64,000 nt of DNA from Paenibacillus lycopersici (GTDB taxonomy: Bacteria; Bacillota; Bacilli; Paenibacillales; Paenibacillaceae), in contig NZ_CP048209.1 in NCBI RefSeq assembly GCF_010119935.1, forward strand, positions 788,001-852,000. Reading direction: 5' to 3'. The notes beneath the pieces are model-generated. The model had not been told where the DNA came from, made no database searches, and saw nothing but the letters and a program-made list of their open reading frames with translations. The first letter of the stretch is position 1, and every line of letters starts with the position of its first letter. This document shows, piece by piece, positions 8,060 to 15,833 of the stretch. The position numbers were made by a program, and so were the translations under genes.

Positions 8060-8886
8060 TGAAGCAACGGTTAGGCACGGCGTTCAAAATCGTATTTCTG
8101 GCGATTTACCTGCTCTTGATGGTCTTCCCGCTTTATTGGATCGTCATCACGTCGTTCAAGCCGCAGAAGGACATCTTCTCGTTTCCGCTGCGTTATTGGC
8201 CGAAGACGTTTACGATGGACAACTACATTAACATTTTCAAAATCTCGAAGTTCCAAATTTATATCGGCAACAGCTTGATCGTCGCGATTCTGGCGGCGCT
8301 GATCGTTATCGTCATCGCGGTCCTGAGCGCTTACGTGCTGGCGCGCTTCAAATTCCGCGGCCACGGCCAAATCATGCTGGCGTTCTTCCTGACCCAGATG
8401 CTGCCGGGCTTCATCGCGCTGGCGCCATTGTACCTGATGATGAGCCATATGAATTTGCTGAATACGCGGTTCTCGCTCGTGCTCATGTATACCGTCGGAC
8501 TCATCCCGTTCTCGACGATCATGCTGCGCGGCTTCTTCCAGCGGATTCCGTCCAGCCTGGAGGAAGCGGCGATGATCGACGGCTGCTCGCGCTGGTCGGC
8601 GCTGCTGCGCGTCATCATTCCGGTCATGCTGCCGGGCATCGCGTCGACGTTTATTTTCGCCTTCGTGCAGAACTGGAACGAGCTGTTCCTGGCGGCGATG
8701 TTCATCGACGACGAGAAGCTGAAGACGCTCCCTGTCGCCATGAACGCGTTTATTTTGAAATTCGACGTCGATTGGGGCTCCATGTCGGCCGGCGTCGTGC
8801 TTTCGGTTATCCCCACGGTCGTTATTTTCGCGTTCGCGCAGCGCTTTATCGTTGAAGGCTTGACACAAGGAGCAGAAAAAGGATGA
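8059..8886 (+). CDS. CUT1 ABC transporter permease (MalG/UgpE type)
   Basis: A 275-aa, six-helix permease with the conserved N-terminal VFPLYWIVITSFKPQ and the EAA loop LEEAAMIDGCSRWSALLRVIIP. It pairs with the upstream permease to form the membrane channel. Its start overlaps the previous stop and its stop overlaps the start of the PLP-enzyme gene (ATGA), so all three are translationally coupled. Confidence 0.92.
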   Translation: MKQRLGTAFKIVFLAIYLLLMVFPLYWIVITSFKPQKDIFSFPLRYWPKTFTMDNYINIFKISKFQIYIGNSLIVAILAALIVIVIAVLSAYVLARFKFRGHGQIMLAFFLTQMLPGFIALAPLYLMMSHMNLLNTRFSLVLMYTVGLIPFSTIMLRGFFQRIPSSLEEAAMIDGCSRWSALLRVIIPVMLPGIASTFIFAFVQNWNELFLAAMFIDDEKLKTLPVAMNAFILKFDVDWGSMSAGVVLSVIPTVVIFAFAQRFIVEGLTQGAEKG

Positions 8887-10082
8887 GCAGCACAGACAAC
8901 AACAACCAGACAATCCGCAATGCTTCACTGGAGGCGCAGTTCACGCATGTCGCGCACGATGCCGTCGATACCCGGCATCACGGCGCCATTCACGTCCCGG
9001 TCTATCAGAACAGCCTGTTCGCCTTCGAGACGTACGAGGCGTTCGAGCAGGCCTTTCAATCGCTGATGGACAATCATATCTACTCGCGGGGCAACAATCC
9101 GACCGTCGATTACTTGGAGAAGAAGCTGGCCGCGCTGGAAGGGGCCGAGCGGGCCAAATGCTTCGCATCCGGCATGGGCGCGATCTCCGCGGCCATCATG
9201 TCCTGCATCGGGGCGGGCGATCATATCGTCTGCGTCGACCAGGCGTACGGGCCGACGCGGGAGTTCCTGTCCGAGTACTTGAACCGTTTCGGCGTAGAGA
9301 CGACGTTCATCGACGGCCGCTCGATCGAGAGTTGGCGGGCGGCGGCCCGTCCCAACACCAAGCTGCTCTATCTGGAGAGCCCGACGACGCTGCACTTCCA
9401 GCTGCAGGATTTGCGGGCATGCGCCGCGTTCGCGCGGAGCATCGGAGCCCGGACGATCATCGACAACACGTGGGCGACGCCGCTCTATCAGAATCCGCTT
9501 GCCCTCGGCGTCGACCTGGTCGTGCATTCCGTCACCAAATACATCGGCGGCCATAGCGACTGCGTCGGCGGCGTCGTACTCGGCTCGCGGGAGCTGGTCG
9601 ACGCGGTCGGCAACAAGGAGTACATGCTTTTCGGCGCGATCATGACGCCGCAGACGGCGGCGCTGGTCGCCAAAGGCTTGCGGACGCTGCCGCTGCGCAT
9701 GCAGCGGCACGAAGCGAGCGGCATGGCCGTCGCGGAGCATGTACGATCGCTGCCGTTCGTGCATCAGGTCAACCATCCGGGCATGGCGTCCCATCCGCAG
9801 CATGAGCTGGCGGCCAGCCAAATGTCCGGCAGCAGCAGCTTGTTCTCGTTCCGGACGTCCGCGCCGCCCGCGACGATGAAGCTGTGGGCGGACAAGCTGC
9901 AGTACTTCAGAATCGGCGTCAGCTGGGGCGGGTTCGAGAGCCTCGTCACCGTCAATGCGGCGGGCAAGCAGCCGGAAGACGGCAGCATCGTCAGGCTGTA
10001 TATCGGCCTGGAAAGCCCGCAGGATCTGATCGGGGACATCGATCAGGCGGCCGAGGCGCTGTCGCTCGGCGCGGAGAGCTAG
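8883..10082 (+). CDS. PLP-dependent trans-sulfuration enzyme family protein (cystathionine gamma-synthase/beta-lyase-like)
   Basis: A 399-aa fold-type I PLP enzyme of the Cys/Met metabolism family. Visible: YSRGNNPT (residues 67-74, normally YSR-x-x-NPT), ASGMGAISA for phosphate binding, DNTWATP with the ring-binding Asp194, and SVTKYIGGHSD with the Schiff-base Lys219. The family makes or cleaves C-S bonds in cystathionine, homocysteine or methionine. Its place as last gene of a sugar ABC operon, joined by an ATGA overlap, is unexpected and suggests a sulfur- or amino-containing substrate. Reaction direction cannot be assigned. Confidence 0.88.
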   Translation: MSSTDNNNQTIRNASLEAQFTHVAHDAVDTRHHGAIHVPVYQNSLFAFETYEAFEQAFQSLMDNHIYSRGNNPTVDYLEKKLAALEGAERAKCFASGMGAISAAIMSCIGAGDHIVCVDQAYGPTREFLSEYLNRFGVETTFIDGRSIESWRAAARPNTKLLYLESPTTLHFQLQDLRACAAFARSIGARTIIDNTWATPLYQNPLALGVDLVVHSVTKYIGGHSDCVGGVVLGSRELVDAVGNKEYMLFGAIMTPQTAALVAKGLRTLPLRMQRHEASGMAVAEHVRSLPFVHQVNHPGMASHPQHELAASQMSGSSSLFSFRTSAPPATMKLWADKLQYFRIGVSWGGFESLVTVNAAGKQPEDGSIVRLYIGLESPQDLIGDIDQAAEALSLGAES

Positions 10083-10120
10083 CCTGTCCCGAGCTTCCGA
10101 ACGCTTGCGCTCCGGCGGCA

Positions 10121-10158
10121 TAACCATGCAAATCATGATCCATGCAAACCATGCAAAA
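10121..10158 (+). repeat. short degenerate repeat before the terminator
   Basis: The tract is built from CATGCAAA/CATGATC-like words (CCATGCAAATCATGATC, CCATGCAAACCATGCAAA) between the stop at 10082 and the terminator at 10156. It resembles the other post-stop repeats in the window. Confidence 0.45.
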
Positions 10159-10198
10159 CCGCCCTCCATCGGCCGATTGGCCGCGCGGAGGGCGGTTT
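10156..10198. terminator. bidirectional intrinsic terminator
   Basis: AAACCGCCCTCC (10156-10167) pairs with GGAGGGCGGTTT (10187-10198), giving a 12-bp perfect stem flanked by A and T residues. It lies between the convergent genes ending at 10082 and 10206 and can serve both. Confidence 0.8.
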
Positions 10199-10205
10199 CG
10201 TTGTT

Positions 10206-10433
10206 TCAATAGGAATGCCGGTCATAAGCCGCGTGATGCTGATGCAGGTGAGCGAGCGGATCGTCGTCTTCGTGCTGGAACGTATGCTGCACGTTGTCGA
10301 CGATTTCCTCGACCGCATCGCTGATCATATCGAGAGGGCCGTAACCCTCGTGATTCTTCGGCGTATTGATGCCTGCCGCGGTATTCGAGGTTTCGTTGTA
10401 CATTTCGTCATAGCCGTCTCTGTGCTTCGTCAT
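10206..10433 (-). CDS. small acidic protein of unknown function
   Basis: A 75-aa hydrophilic protein rich in Asp, Glu and His (HTFQHEDDDPLAHLHQHHAAYD at the C-terminus). It has no membrane segment. A good SD (AAAGGCGG) precedes the ATG at 10433 and a strong terminator follows, which supports a real gene. I do not recognise the family. The histidine/acidic tail could bind metal, but this is speculation. Confidence 0.65.
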   Translation of the reverse strand: MTKHRDGYDEMYNETSNTAAGINTPKNHEGYGPLDMISDAVEEIVDNVQHTFQHEDDDPLAHLHQHHAAYDRHSY

Positions 10434-10540
10434 GGGAATGCACCGCCTTTCTGCATGGGTTGGAGGACTGTTCCAGCTGCATCCCTGTTATATTACCCCG
10501 GAGCGGGAAAATACACTCAGGCATGCCCCCATTCATGCAG

Positions 10541-11539
10541 CTAGCGCAAGGAGATATCGCCGAAACGGTTGTGGAGCCGTTCGCGCATCATGGACTTCAT
10601 GAGCTGCACGGCACGGTTCTCAAGCTCGGCGGCTTCCCGCAGCAGCGGGACGGCAGGGACGTCGGCGTTCATTCGGTCGGCGTTCGGTCCGCTGCCGCCG
10701 GTATCGGACGCCGATAATTCCGCGGACAGCTGCGCGAACCGTTCGGCTACCCCCGCGTAACAGTCCGCGATGGGGAGGCAGTCCGGCCAAATCTTCGCCA
10801 GCTCCGCGGCGTAATCGGCAAGATCGCGTTTGGCTGCGGCGTACCGCCACAACAGCGGCCGTGCCTCTGCGTGACATCCGTCATCCGCGTCTAGGAATTT
10901 AATAAACGCCTCATAGACTTGTTTGCCGCATGCGTAGTCGCTTGGAGACAGCATTAGATCATGCGTCTCCCATTTAAAAATAGCTTGCATGAACGATTCT
11001 CTGTATATCTCCAGCTCGTCGAGCGGGATTCGGGCATCGAACGTCTGATAGTACCAGTATGGCGTTTCGTTGCAGCCGAACTCGTCATAGGGGAGGGGCT
11101 TCAGTTCTTCCGGCGCCGCTCCGCTTCCATCGGCATACAGCAAGCAGCCGGCTTCATCGTCGTAGCCCGCTGCGACGACGAAGTCGTCCTTCCAGAACAC
11201 GGCGCCGATCCCGTTATCGATCGCTTCCTTGATCATGGCGACGGCGTGCTTGCGATACAGCGGGAAGGTCGGGGCGAAGCTGAAGCCGGCCTTCTGGGAA
11301 GAGGCGACGCCGATGAAGTCGGCGGCGAGAAAATGCTCGGCGATCCAGTTGTACGCATGCCAGGAATCCGCGCTCAGCTTGCGGTCGACGCTGAAGCGGA
11401 AGCCGTTAATGGTCATGCCGGCGAGCATCGCCTTGGACGCGCCGAACCAGCCGCAATGCGCAAGAACCGCATGCATGGCGTCAATGTAAGAGAGGGATTC
11501 GCGGGTCAAGGCGAGTCCGGTCAATCTTCTGCTGCCCAT
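10541..11539 (-). CDS. BtrH-N-like hypothetical protein, paralog 1
   Basis: A 332-aa protein. ATG 11539 is chosen because AGGAGG lies 11 bp upstream and would overlap the in-frame GTG at 11551. It aligns over its whole length with its neighbour (11561-12559), which is also 332 aa. Shared features are TRESLSYIDAMHAVLAHCGW, GFRFSVDRKL, the FPLYRKHAVAMIKEAIDNGIGAVFW block and an ATP-grasp-unrelated C-terminal helical domain. The N-terminal half resembles the butirosin-biosynthesis protein H N-domain (cysteine-peptidase-like fold) in layout, with a possible Cys near residue 30. That assignment is tentative. Confidence 0.7.
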   Translation of the reverse strand: MGSRRLTGLALTRESLSYIDAMHAVLAHCGWFGASKAMLAGMTINGFRFSVDRKLSADSWHAYNWIAEHFLAADFIGVASSQKAGFSFAPTFPLYRKHAVAMIKEAIDNGIGAVFWKDDFVVAAGYDDEAGCLLYADGSGAAPEELKPLPYDEFGCNETPYWYYQTFDARIPLDELEIYRESFMQAIFKWETHDLMLSPSDYACGKQVYEAFIKFLDADDGCHAEARPLLWRYAAAKRDLADYAAELAKIWPDCLPIADCYAGVAERFAQLSAELSASDTGGSGPNADRMNADVPAVPLLREAAELENRAVQLMKSMMRERLHNRFGDISLR

Positions 11540-11560
11540 GGCTGCGGGCACCTCCTGTCG

Positions 11561-12559
11561 TTAGCGCGGCGTATGTTCTCCCCATCGCGGGACGGTCGAC
11601 CGTTTCCGGTCGGGGAACTGGGCGGATATGACTGCGAAGACCGCGACTGCGCGCTCCTCCAGCGCTTCGGCCTGCCGCATGACGTCGCAGAGCAACGCGA
11701 TCCGCGCCGGATCGATTCGCTTGCCGTCCGGCCCGTGCGTCCAGCAGCCGTCGATGGCCTTGAGCGCGCCGCGAAGCTCGGCGTACAGGGCGGCGGCTTC
11801 GCCGAGCACGGGCAGCGCGTGCCGCACGTCATGCAGGTAATCCGCGATTTCGCCGCGCGTATAGACGTAGTCCGTCAGGATATATGCGGCGCCGCGCTCG
11901 TCGTATCCCCCTGCCGCGAGTCCGTCCCGGAAGAAGGCGAAGGCCAGCCTGCCGGAGGCGATCTCCGTGTCGGGCAGCGTTTTGTGCGGCGTCTCCCAAT
12001 CCCGGATGGCAAGACGGAGCGATTCCAGCACCATGTCGGCCAGGTCGATTTCGACCCGTTCGCCGAAAATTTGGCAGCACCAGAAGGGCGTGAAATTCAG
12101 GCCTAAATTATCGTACAGGACGACGCTCGGCTCTTCGTTCCGGCCGTCCAGCACGTAGAAAACTTCGTCTTCGTCATCGTAGCCGCAAATAACGCCGAAC
12201 TCGGGTATCCAATAGATGGCGCCGATGCCGGCGTCAAGCGATTGTTTGACCCAGTCGACGGCGTCCCGCTGGTATTGCGGGAACGTCGGATGACGCGTCC
12301 GCCCGCCGTCCGAAATCGAGAAGAGGCCCAGGTTTTCAATGGCGGGGTCATGCTCGTTGCCCCATTGGCCGTAGGCCGATACCGAGAACGGCAGCAGCTT
12401 CCGATGGACGGCGAATTTGAAAGCCAAGCCGGAGAGGCCGGACAACAGATATTTGGGACCTTGGAACAGACCGGCGGCCGTCAGGATCGCATGGAGACTG
12501 TCCGCGTAGGACTTGGACTCGCGTTTCATTCGAATATCGTGCAGCATGACGCGGGACAT
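11561..12559 (-). CDS. BtrH-N-like hypothetical protein, paralog 2
   Basis: A 332-aa paralog of the next gene (KRESKSYADSLHAILTAAGLF, AFKFAVHRKLLPFS, FPQYQRDAVDWVKQSLDAGIGAIYW, VICGYDDEDEVFYVLDG). ATG 12559 is preferred: AAGGAGAGGTGA, which contains the stop of the upstream WYL gene, lies about 9 bp before it. The Cys present in paralog 1 is replaced (HAILTAAGL), so if these are thiol enzymes this copy would be inactive or differ in mechanism. Function unknown. It is co-transcribed between the WYL regulator and paralog 1. Confidence 0.7.
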   Translation of the reverse strand: MSRVMLHDIRMKRESKSYADSLHAILTAAGLFQGPKYLLSGLSGLAFKFAVHRKLLPFSVSAYGQWGNEHDPAIENLGLFSISDGGRTRHPTFPQYQRDAVDWVKQSLDAGIGAIYWIPEFGVICGYDDEDEVFYVLDGRNEEPSVVLYDNLGLNFTPFWCCQIFGERVEIDLADMVLESLRLAIRDWETPHKTLPDTEIASGRLAFAFFRDGLAAGGYDERGAAYILTDYVYTRGEIADYLHDVRHALPVLGEAAALYAELRGALKAIDGCWTHGPDGKRIDPARIALLCDVMRQAEALEERAVAVFAVISAQFPDRKRSTVPRWGEHTPR

Positions 12560-12569
12560 GGCTGGCGGT

Positions 12570-13496
12570 TCACCTCTCCTTCGATTGTGCAAGCTGCCGC
12601 AGGACGGCGCTGCATCGGCGTTCCAGCTTGTCGATCAGCCATCTGGGCGCGAGCAGCGTATCCCAAGCCGACCCCGACATCCAGAGCTGCTGGAGGAACG
12701 CGTCCGTGTCGTGAAACTCGACCAGGTAGACGAGCGGATCGTCGGTGCTCCGCATCCGATAGCCGTTCCATGACGGGCCGCGAGCGGGCTCGCGAAGTCC
12801 GAGCTTGGCGGTGAACGGCTTCTTCGCGATTCGTTCGCTGCCGCCGTCGCCGCTCCATTCCCGTTCTTCCAGCCCGGAAGCGTCGAAGCGGTCCGCCGTG
12901 ACCGTCATGCCGACAATGCAGTCGAGCCTCAGCATGCGCCTTCTGTGCTCCGCTGCCGAATAGACGGCGACATAATCGCAATTGTATCTGGAGAGCAGCT
13001 TCAACGGCCAGACGGCGAGCGAATCGGTCTCGGCGCCCTCTTTGTACGTCAGCGTGACGACGGCTTCCCGGGCAATCGCTTCGGACATTCGCTCCGCGTG
13101 ATCGATCAGCCGGGGGTTCGTATCGAAGACGGGCAGCCGGAAATCCGGGGGCGCGTCATTCGGAGCGAAGCGGTCCAGCAGGTTGGCCACGCGGTTGACG
13201 GCGGGCGCGCCGTCGTAATTGTATTCCCGGTAGCGCCGGGCCAAATAGTTCAAAATCTTCTGCTCTTCTTCGGTCATATATAGGAGCGGAAGCGCGTATG
13301 TTTTATCCTCGTAACAATACCCGCGGTACTTCGCAACGTAGAGCAGGGGGGCTGATAAAGAATAGGCCAAGTATTCGATGTCGCGCTGCGCCTGCCGCTT
13401 GGAAATCTCGAACTGGCCGGCGAGCGCGGTGCTGTTCGGATAGTTGCCTTCTCTGATCTGACCGTCGAACCACCGAATCCGGTGCAAGTTGCTCAT
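12570..13496 (-). CDS. HTH/WYL-domain transcriptional regulator
   Basis: A 308-aa YafY/PafC-like regulator. An N-terminal DeoR-type helix-turn-helix (residues 3-55; NSTALAGQFEISKRQAQRDIEYL) is followed by a WYL ligand-sensing domain (AVVTLTYKEGAETDSLAVWPLKLLSRYNCDYVAVYSA) and a C-terminal WCX-like extension (YLVEFHDTDAFLQQLWMSGS). Such proteins respond to nucleotide or nucleic-acid ligands and control adjacent genes. It is first in a three-gene minus-strand unit, and its stop is embedded in the SD of the next gene, so it probably controls the two paralogs. Confidence 0.87.
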   Translation of the reverse strand: MSNLHRIRWFDGQIREGNYPNSTALAGQFEISKRQAQRDIEYLAYSLSAPLLYVAKYRGYCYEDKTYALPLLYMTEEEQKILNYLARRYREYNYDGAPAVNRVANLLDRFAPNDAPPDFRLPVFDTNPRLIDHAERMSEAIAREAVVTLTYKEGAETDSLAVWPLKLLSRYNCDYVAVYSAAEHRRRMLRLDCIVGMTVTADRFDASGLEEREWSGDGGSERIAKKPFTAKLGLREPARGPSWNGYRMRSTDDPLVYLVEFHDTDAFLQQLWMSGSAWDTLLAPRWLIDKLERRCSAVLRQLAQSKER

Positions 13497-13600
13497 GGAA
13501 CCACCTCTTCAGACCTCATTACATCATCTGCGCGCGGTGCGAGGCAAGCGGTTTTTTTGAAACGGCAAGCCCGCTTCCGTATAGGAAACGGGCTGCGGCC

Positions 13601-13789
13601 TCAACCTGCGTTGACATCGATTTTGTCCTGCGGGGCATGGATGCATCGTTTGCATACTTTGATCGCGGTCCCGTCGGATTTGGCGCGCGGATACAGAAGC
13701 TTGATCCGCGTGCGGCTGCAGATGGGGCAAGTTCCCCGGCCCCGGGAAGGCAGGCTCCAGAGGATGCGGCCCCGTTTCGTTTTTGCCAT
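13601..13789 (-). CDS. small zinc-ribbon-like protein
   Basis: A 62-aa basic protein with two CxxC pairs, CPICSRTRIKLLY and VCKRC, spaced as in a minimal zinc ribbon. Lys/Arg-rich ends (MAKTKRGRIL) suggest nucleic-acid binding. It is divergent from the gene at 13952, with two hairpin or promoter signals between them. I recognise no named family. Confidence 0.65.
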   Translation of the reverse strand: MAKTKRGRILWSLPSRGRGTCPICSRTRIKLLYPRAKSDGTAIKVCKRCIHAPQDKIDVNAG

Positions 13790-13852
13790 TGGCGTGTGAC
13801 CCCATTTCGATTGCTGTAATGGTTTGTTGCCTTTTCAGTGTAAAACAGCCGG

Positions 13853-13871
13853 TACGACATAAAATGTCGTA
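13853..13871. promoter_or_regulatory. perfect inverted repeat in a divergent intergenic region
   Basis: TACGACAT (13853-13860) and ATGTCGTA (13864-13871) form a perfect 8-bp inverted repeat around AAA, followed by CGGCGGTTTTT. It is either a regulator site for the divergent genes or the top of an intrinsic terminator. It lies just upstream of the promoter at 13886. Confidence 0.5.
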
Positions 13872-13885
13872 TCAATCGGCGGTTT

Positions 13886-13915
13886 TTGGTCTTGCGCGTG
13901 CGGCTGTGGTATAAT
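13886..13915 (+). promoter_or_regulatory. SigA-like promoter
   Basis: TTGGTC (13886-13891), an 18-bp spacer and a consensus TATAAT (13910-13915) lie 37 bp before the start codon at 13952. Confidence 0.6.
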
Positions 13916-13951
13916 CACAGGCAATTCTATTACCGTTATCCGGAGGCGATT

Positions 13952-14455
13952 ATGCTTAGTTTCGAACAGAAGCTTTCGATATTGGAGTCCTTTCCCGAGC
14001 TCGACAGGAAGGACGTGTCGCTCGGCCGCGTCAATTATCAGTACGAGGAGAGCTTGTACGAGAAGAAGAACGTCGCCTTCCACCTGCATCCGAACGGCAA
14101 CGGCTTCGTCTATGCCGGTCTCTTGAGCGGCTACGAGACGGACGATAAGGGCTTCGTCAATATTCGCGACTACGACGAGGCGGCGCTGCGCGAGCTGGTG
14201 GCGGAGTCGATCCGCTCGTTGTCCGTCCGCGAGCCGGAGCCGGCCGCTTCGTCCAAGGCGGCCCGCGCAGAAAGCGGCGGCCGAAGGAAGAGCGGCAATG
14301 CGTCGGTATGGCACGGCGCCGACAAGCAGACGCTGACGCTGAAGCACGAGGACGATCTGTGGTACGTCTATGCGGGCGCCAACCTGGAGATGGTGCTCGA
14401 GACGTACGAGGAAGCGGAGCAGTATTTGCACGAGGAAGGGTTCTTCCTCGTATAG
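13952..14455 (+). CDS. conserved-looking hypothetical protein
   Basis: A 167-aa soluble protein starting at ATG 13952, with GGAGG at 13942. Two parts are visible. Residues 1-90 form a mixed alpha/beta region (LSFEQKLSILESFPELDRKDVSLGRVNYQYEES). A charged Ala/Ser/Gly-rich linker (about 95-115) leads to a short C-terminal domain (DLWYVYAGANLEMVLETYEEAEQYLHEEGFFLV). No family recognised. Its last codons and stop are duplicated downstream at 14487. Confidence 0.75.
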   Translation: MLSFEQKLSILESFPELDRKDVSLGRVNYQYEESLYEKKNVAFHLHPNGNGFVYAGLLSGYETDDKGFVNIRDYDEAALRELVAESIRSLSVREPEPAASSKAARAESGGRRKSGNASVWHGADKQTLTLKHEDDLWYVYAGANLEMVLETYEEAEQYLHEEGFFLV

Positions 14456-14507
14456 CGGCGCTTCAGTATTGCACGGAGCTTAGTTATTCCTCGTATAAGG
14501 GCGCTTC
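14444..14507 (+). repeat. duplication of the 3' end of the preceding gene
   Basis: TTCCTCGTATAGCGGCGCTT (14444-14463, including the TAG stop) recurs as TTCCTCGTATAAGGGCGCTT (14487-14506). The upstream parts also match (CAGTATTTGCACGAGG versus CAGTATTGCACGGAGC), so the repeated unit is about 43-45 bp. The second copy still carries an in-register stop codon. Confidence 0.7.
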
Positions 14508-14552
14508 GGGAAGAGGCTGGCCGTACGTAGGAAGAGACCGTCGGCACGACAG

Positions 14553-14717
14553 GAAGAGGGCTGTCCCAAAAGCCGGATTCTGATGATGGGAGTCCCGCGT
14601 AGAACCGAGCTTCTTCGAGAAAAGGACCCCTTCCTCCGCTTCGCGGAAGCAGAGGTCCTTTCGCGTAATTAACGGGAAATTCCCATGGCATGCGATCGTT
14701 TGCGGGACAACCCCTTC
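14553..14717. mobile_element. candidate MITE or IS remnant with terminal inverted repeats
   Basis: The left end GAAGAGGGCTGTCCCAAAAG (14553-14572) matches, with mismatches, the complement of the right end (14698-14717, GAAGGGGTTGTCCCGCAAAC read inward). GGGCTGTCCC ends resemble those of IS1182-like elements. The interior has no ORF and a hairpin AAAGGACC/GGTCCTTT near 14634-14671. I could not identify a clear target-site duplication, so this is tentative. Confidence 0.45.
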
Positions 14718-14779
14718 GGGCCGCTCTAGACCGTTTGACGCCGTATGTGTTGGAAGGATCGTACTCCTCAGGGGCAAGT

Positions 14780-14957
14780 GGACACAGGTTCCGTTATTTG
14801 AGCGAAAACAGTCTTTGAGGGTTAGCAGTCGGACACAGGATTCGTTATTGGCTCGGATTGGCATCGAAAACAGGTTCATTGGCCGATATAACGGATCTCC
14901 TGTCCGCCGGCACATGAAAATACGTGATTAGGAAGGGAATAGCGGATCTCCTGTCCG
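14780..14957. repeat. F-F-R-R quadruple repeat element, copy A
   Basis: A 178-bp element with two forward units (GGACACAGGTTCCGTTATTT at 14780 and GGACACAGGATTCGTTATTG at 14831) and two inverted units (ATAACGGATCTCCTGTCC ending 14905, ATAGCGGATCTCCTGTCC ending 14956). Forward units start 51 bp apart and inverted units end 51 bp apart. Copies B (30693) and C (40815) have the same plan and length. Confidence 0.8.
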
Positions 14958-15030
14958 TTTCCGTACTTCGGCGGAGGTATCGCGATATGGCCGTCATGAA
15001 GACGACCGGGTCGCGAGGGTTCTGGCGGTT

Positions 15031-15510
15031 CAGGCAAGCCCAAGCCAGTCCGAGCCGGCCCGCGCGCCAGTCCAGGCCATCCCACGCCGGTCCACGCCGG
15101 TCCACGCCGGTCCAAACCAGCCCAGCCCAGTCCGAACCAGTTCAGGCAAGCCCGCGCCGTCCACGCCAGTCCAGGCAGCCAACGCCGGTCCACGTCGACC
15201 CAAACCAGCCCAAGCTGGTCTACAAGCCAGTTCAAGCCAGTCCAAACCAGTCCCGACCAGCCCACGCTGGTCCGCGCCAGCCCAGCCCACGTCAGTCCAG
15301 CCCGAACCACCAGGCCAGTTTCACCCAGTCCACAAGCCAGTCCAAACCAGCCTAGAGCAGCCCGAACCACCACGCCAGTTCACCCAGTCCAAACCAGCTC
15401 AAGCCATTCAACGCCAACAAACCAGCCCACGCCAGTCCATAAGCCAGTCCATAAGCCAGTCCATAAGCCAGTCCAAGCTACCAGACCAGCCCGAACCACC
15501 AAACCAATCC
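15031..15510. repeat. degenerate CCAGTCC minisatellite
   Basis: About 480 bp built from CCAGTCCA/CCGGTCCA/CCAGCCCA words at 10-12 bp spacing, for example CGCCGGTCCA three times near 15094-15117 and ATAAGCCAGTCC three times near 15440-15475. The ORFs on both strands are pseudo-repetitive Pro/Arg or Gly/Leu/Trp strings and no start has a credible SD. Together with 14508-15030 and 15511-15833 it forms a 1.3-kb gene-free stretch. Confidence 0.75.
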
Positions 15511-15833
15511 AGGCCGGCGAAGCGGCTGCGGGAGCTGTCCTTGCTCAAGACGTGAGTTGTTGCGAGCCTGCTCGAATCCTCCAATTATAGGTTCCTCTTC
15601 GATTTGAGGCCGGTGCGCTGGCGTACCTGGTATCTGTAGTGGGGCTTCATTACAATCTGAGACGCTGAGGCCTCGTTCATCCGAACGGGGCCTTGCCGTT
15701 GCGGGAACCAATGCACGGTCTTGGGCCGGGCGGCCAGTATGGGCCGCGGCGATTTCCGGCGAATTTAAGCTTTGACCGCTCTCCCAAAATAGCCTATGTT
15801 GGAGATGGATCCATCATTGCGAAGGAGAGGGAG

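Noticed and set aside
14780-14957. CRISPR array
   Set aside because: Repeat (~21 bp) and spacer (~30 bp) sizes invite the idea, but units 3 and 4 are inverted, there are only four units, they vary, and no cas gene is nearby.
14924-15373. Repetitive open frames on both strands in the minisatellite
   Set aside because: They are low-complexity translations of the CCAGTCC repeat without starts or known domains.
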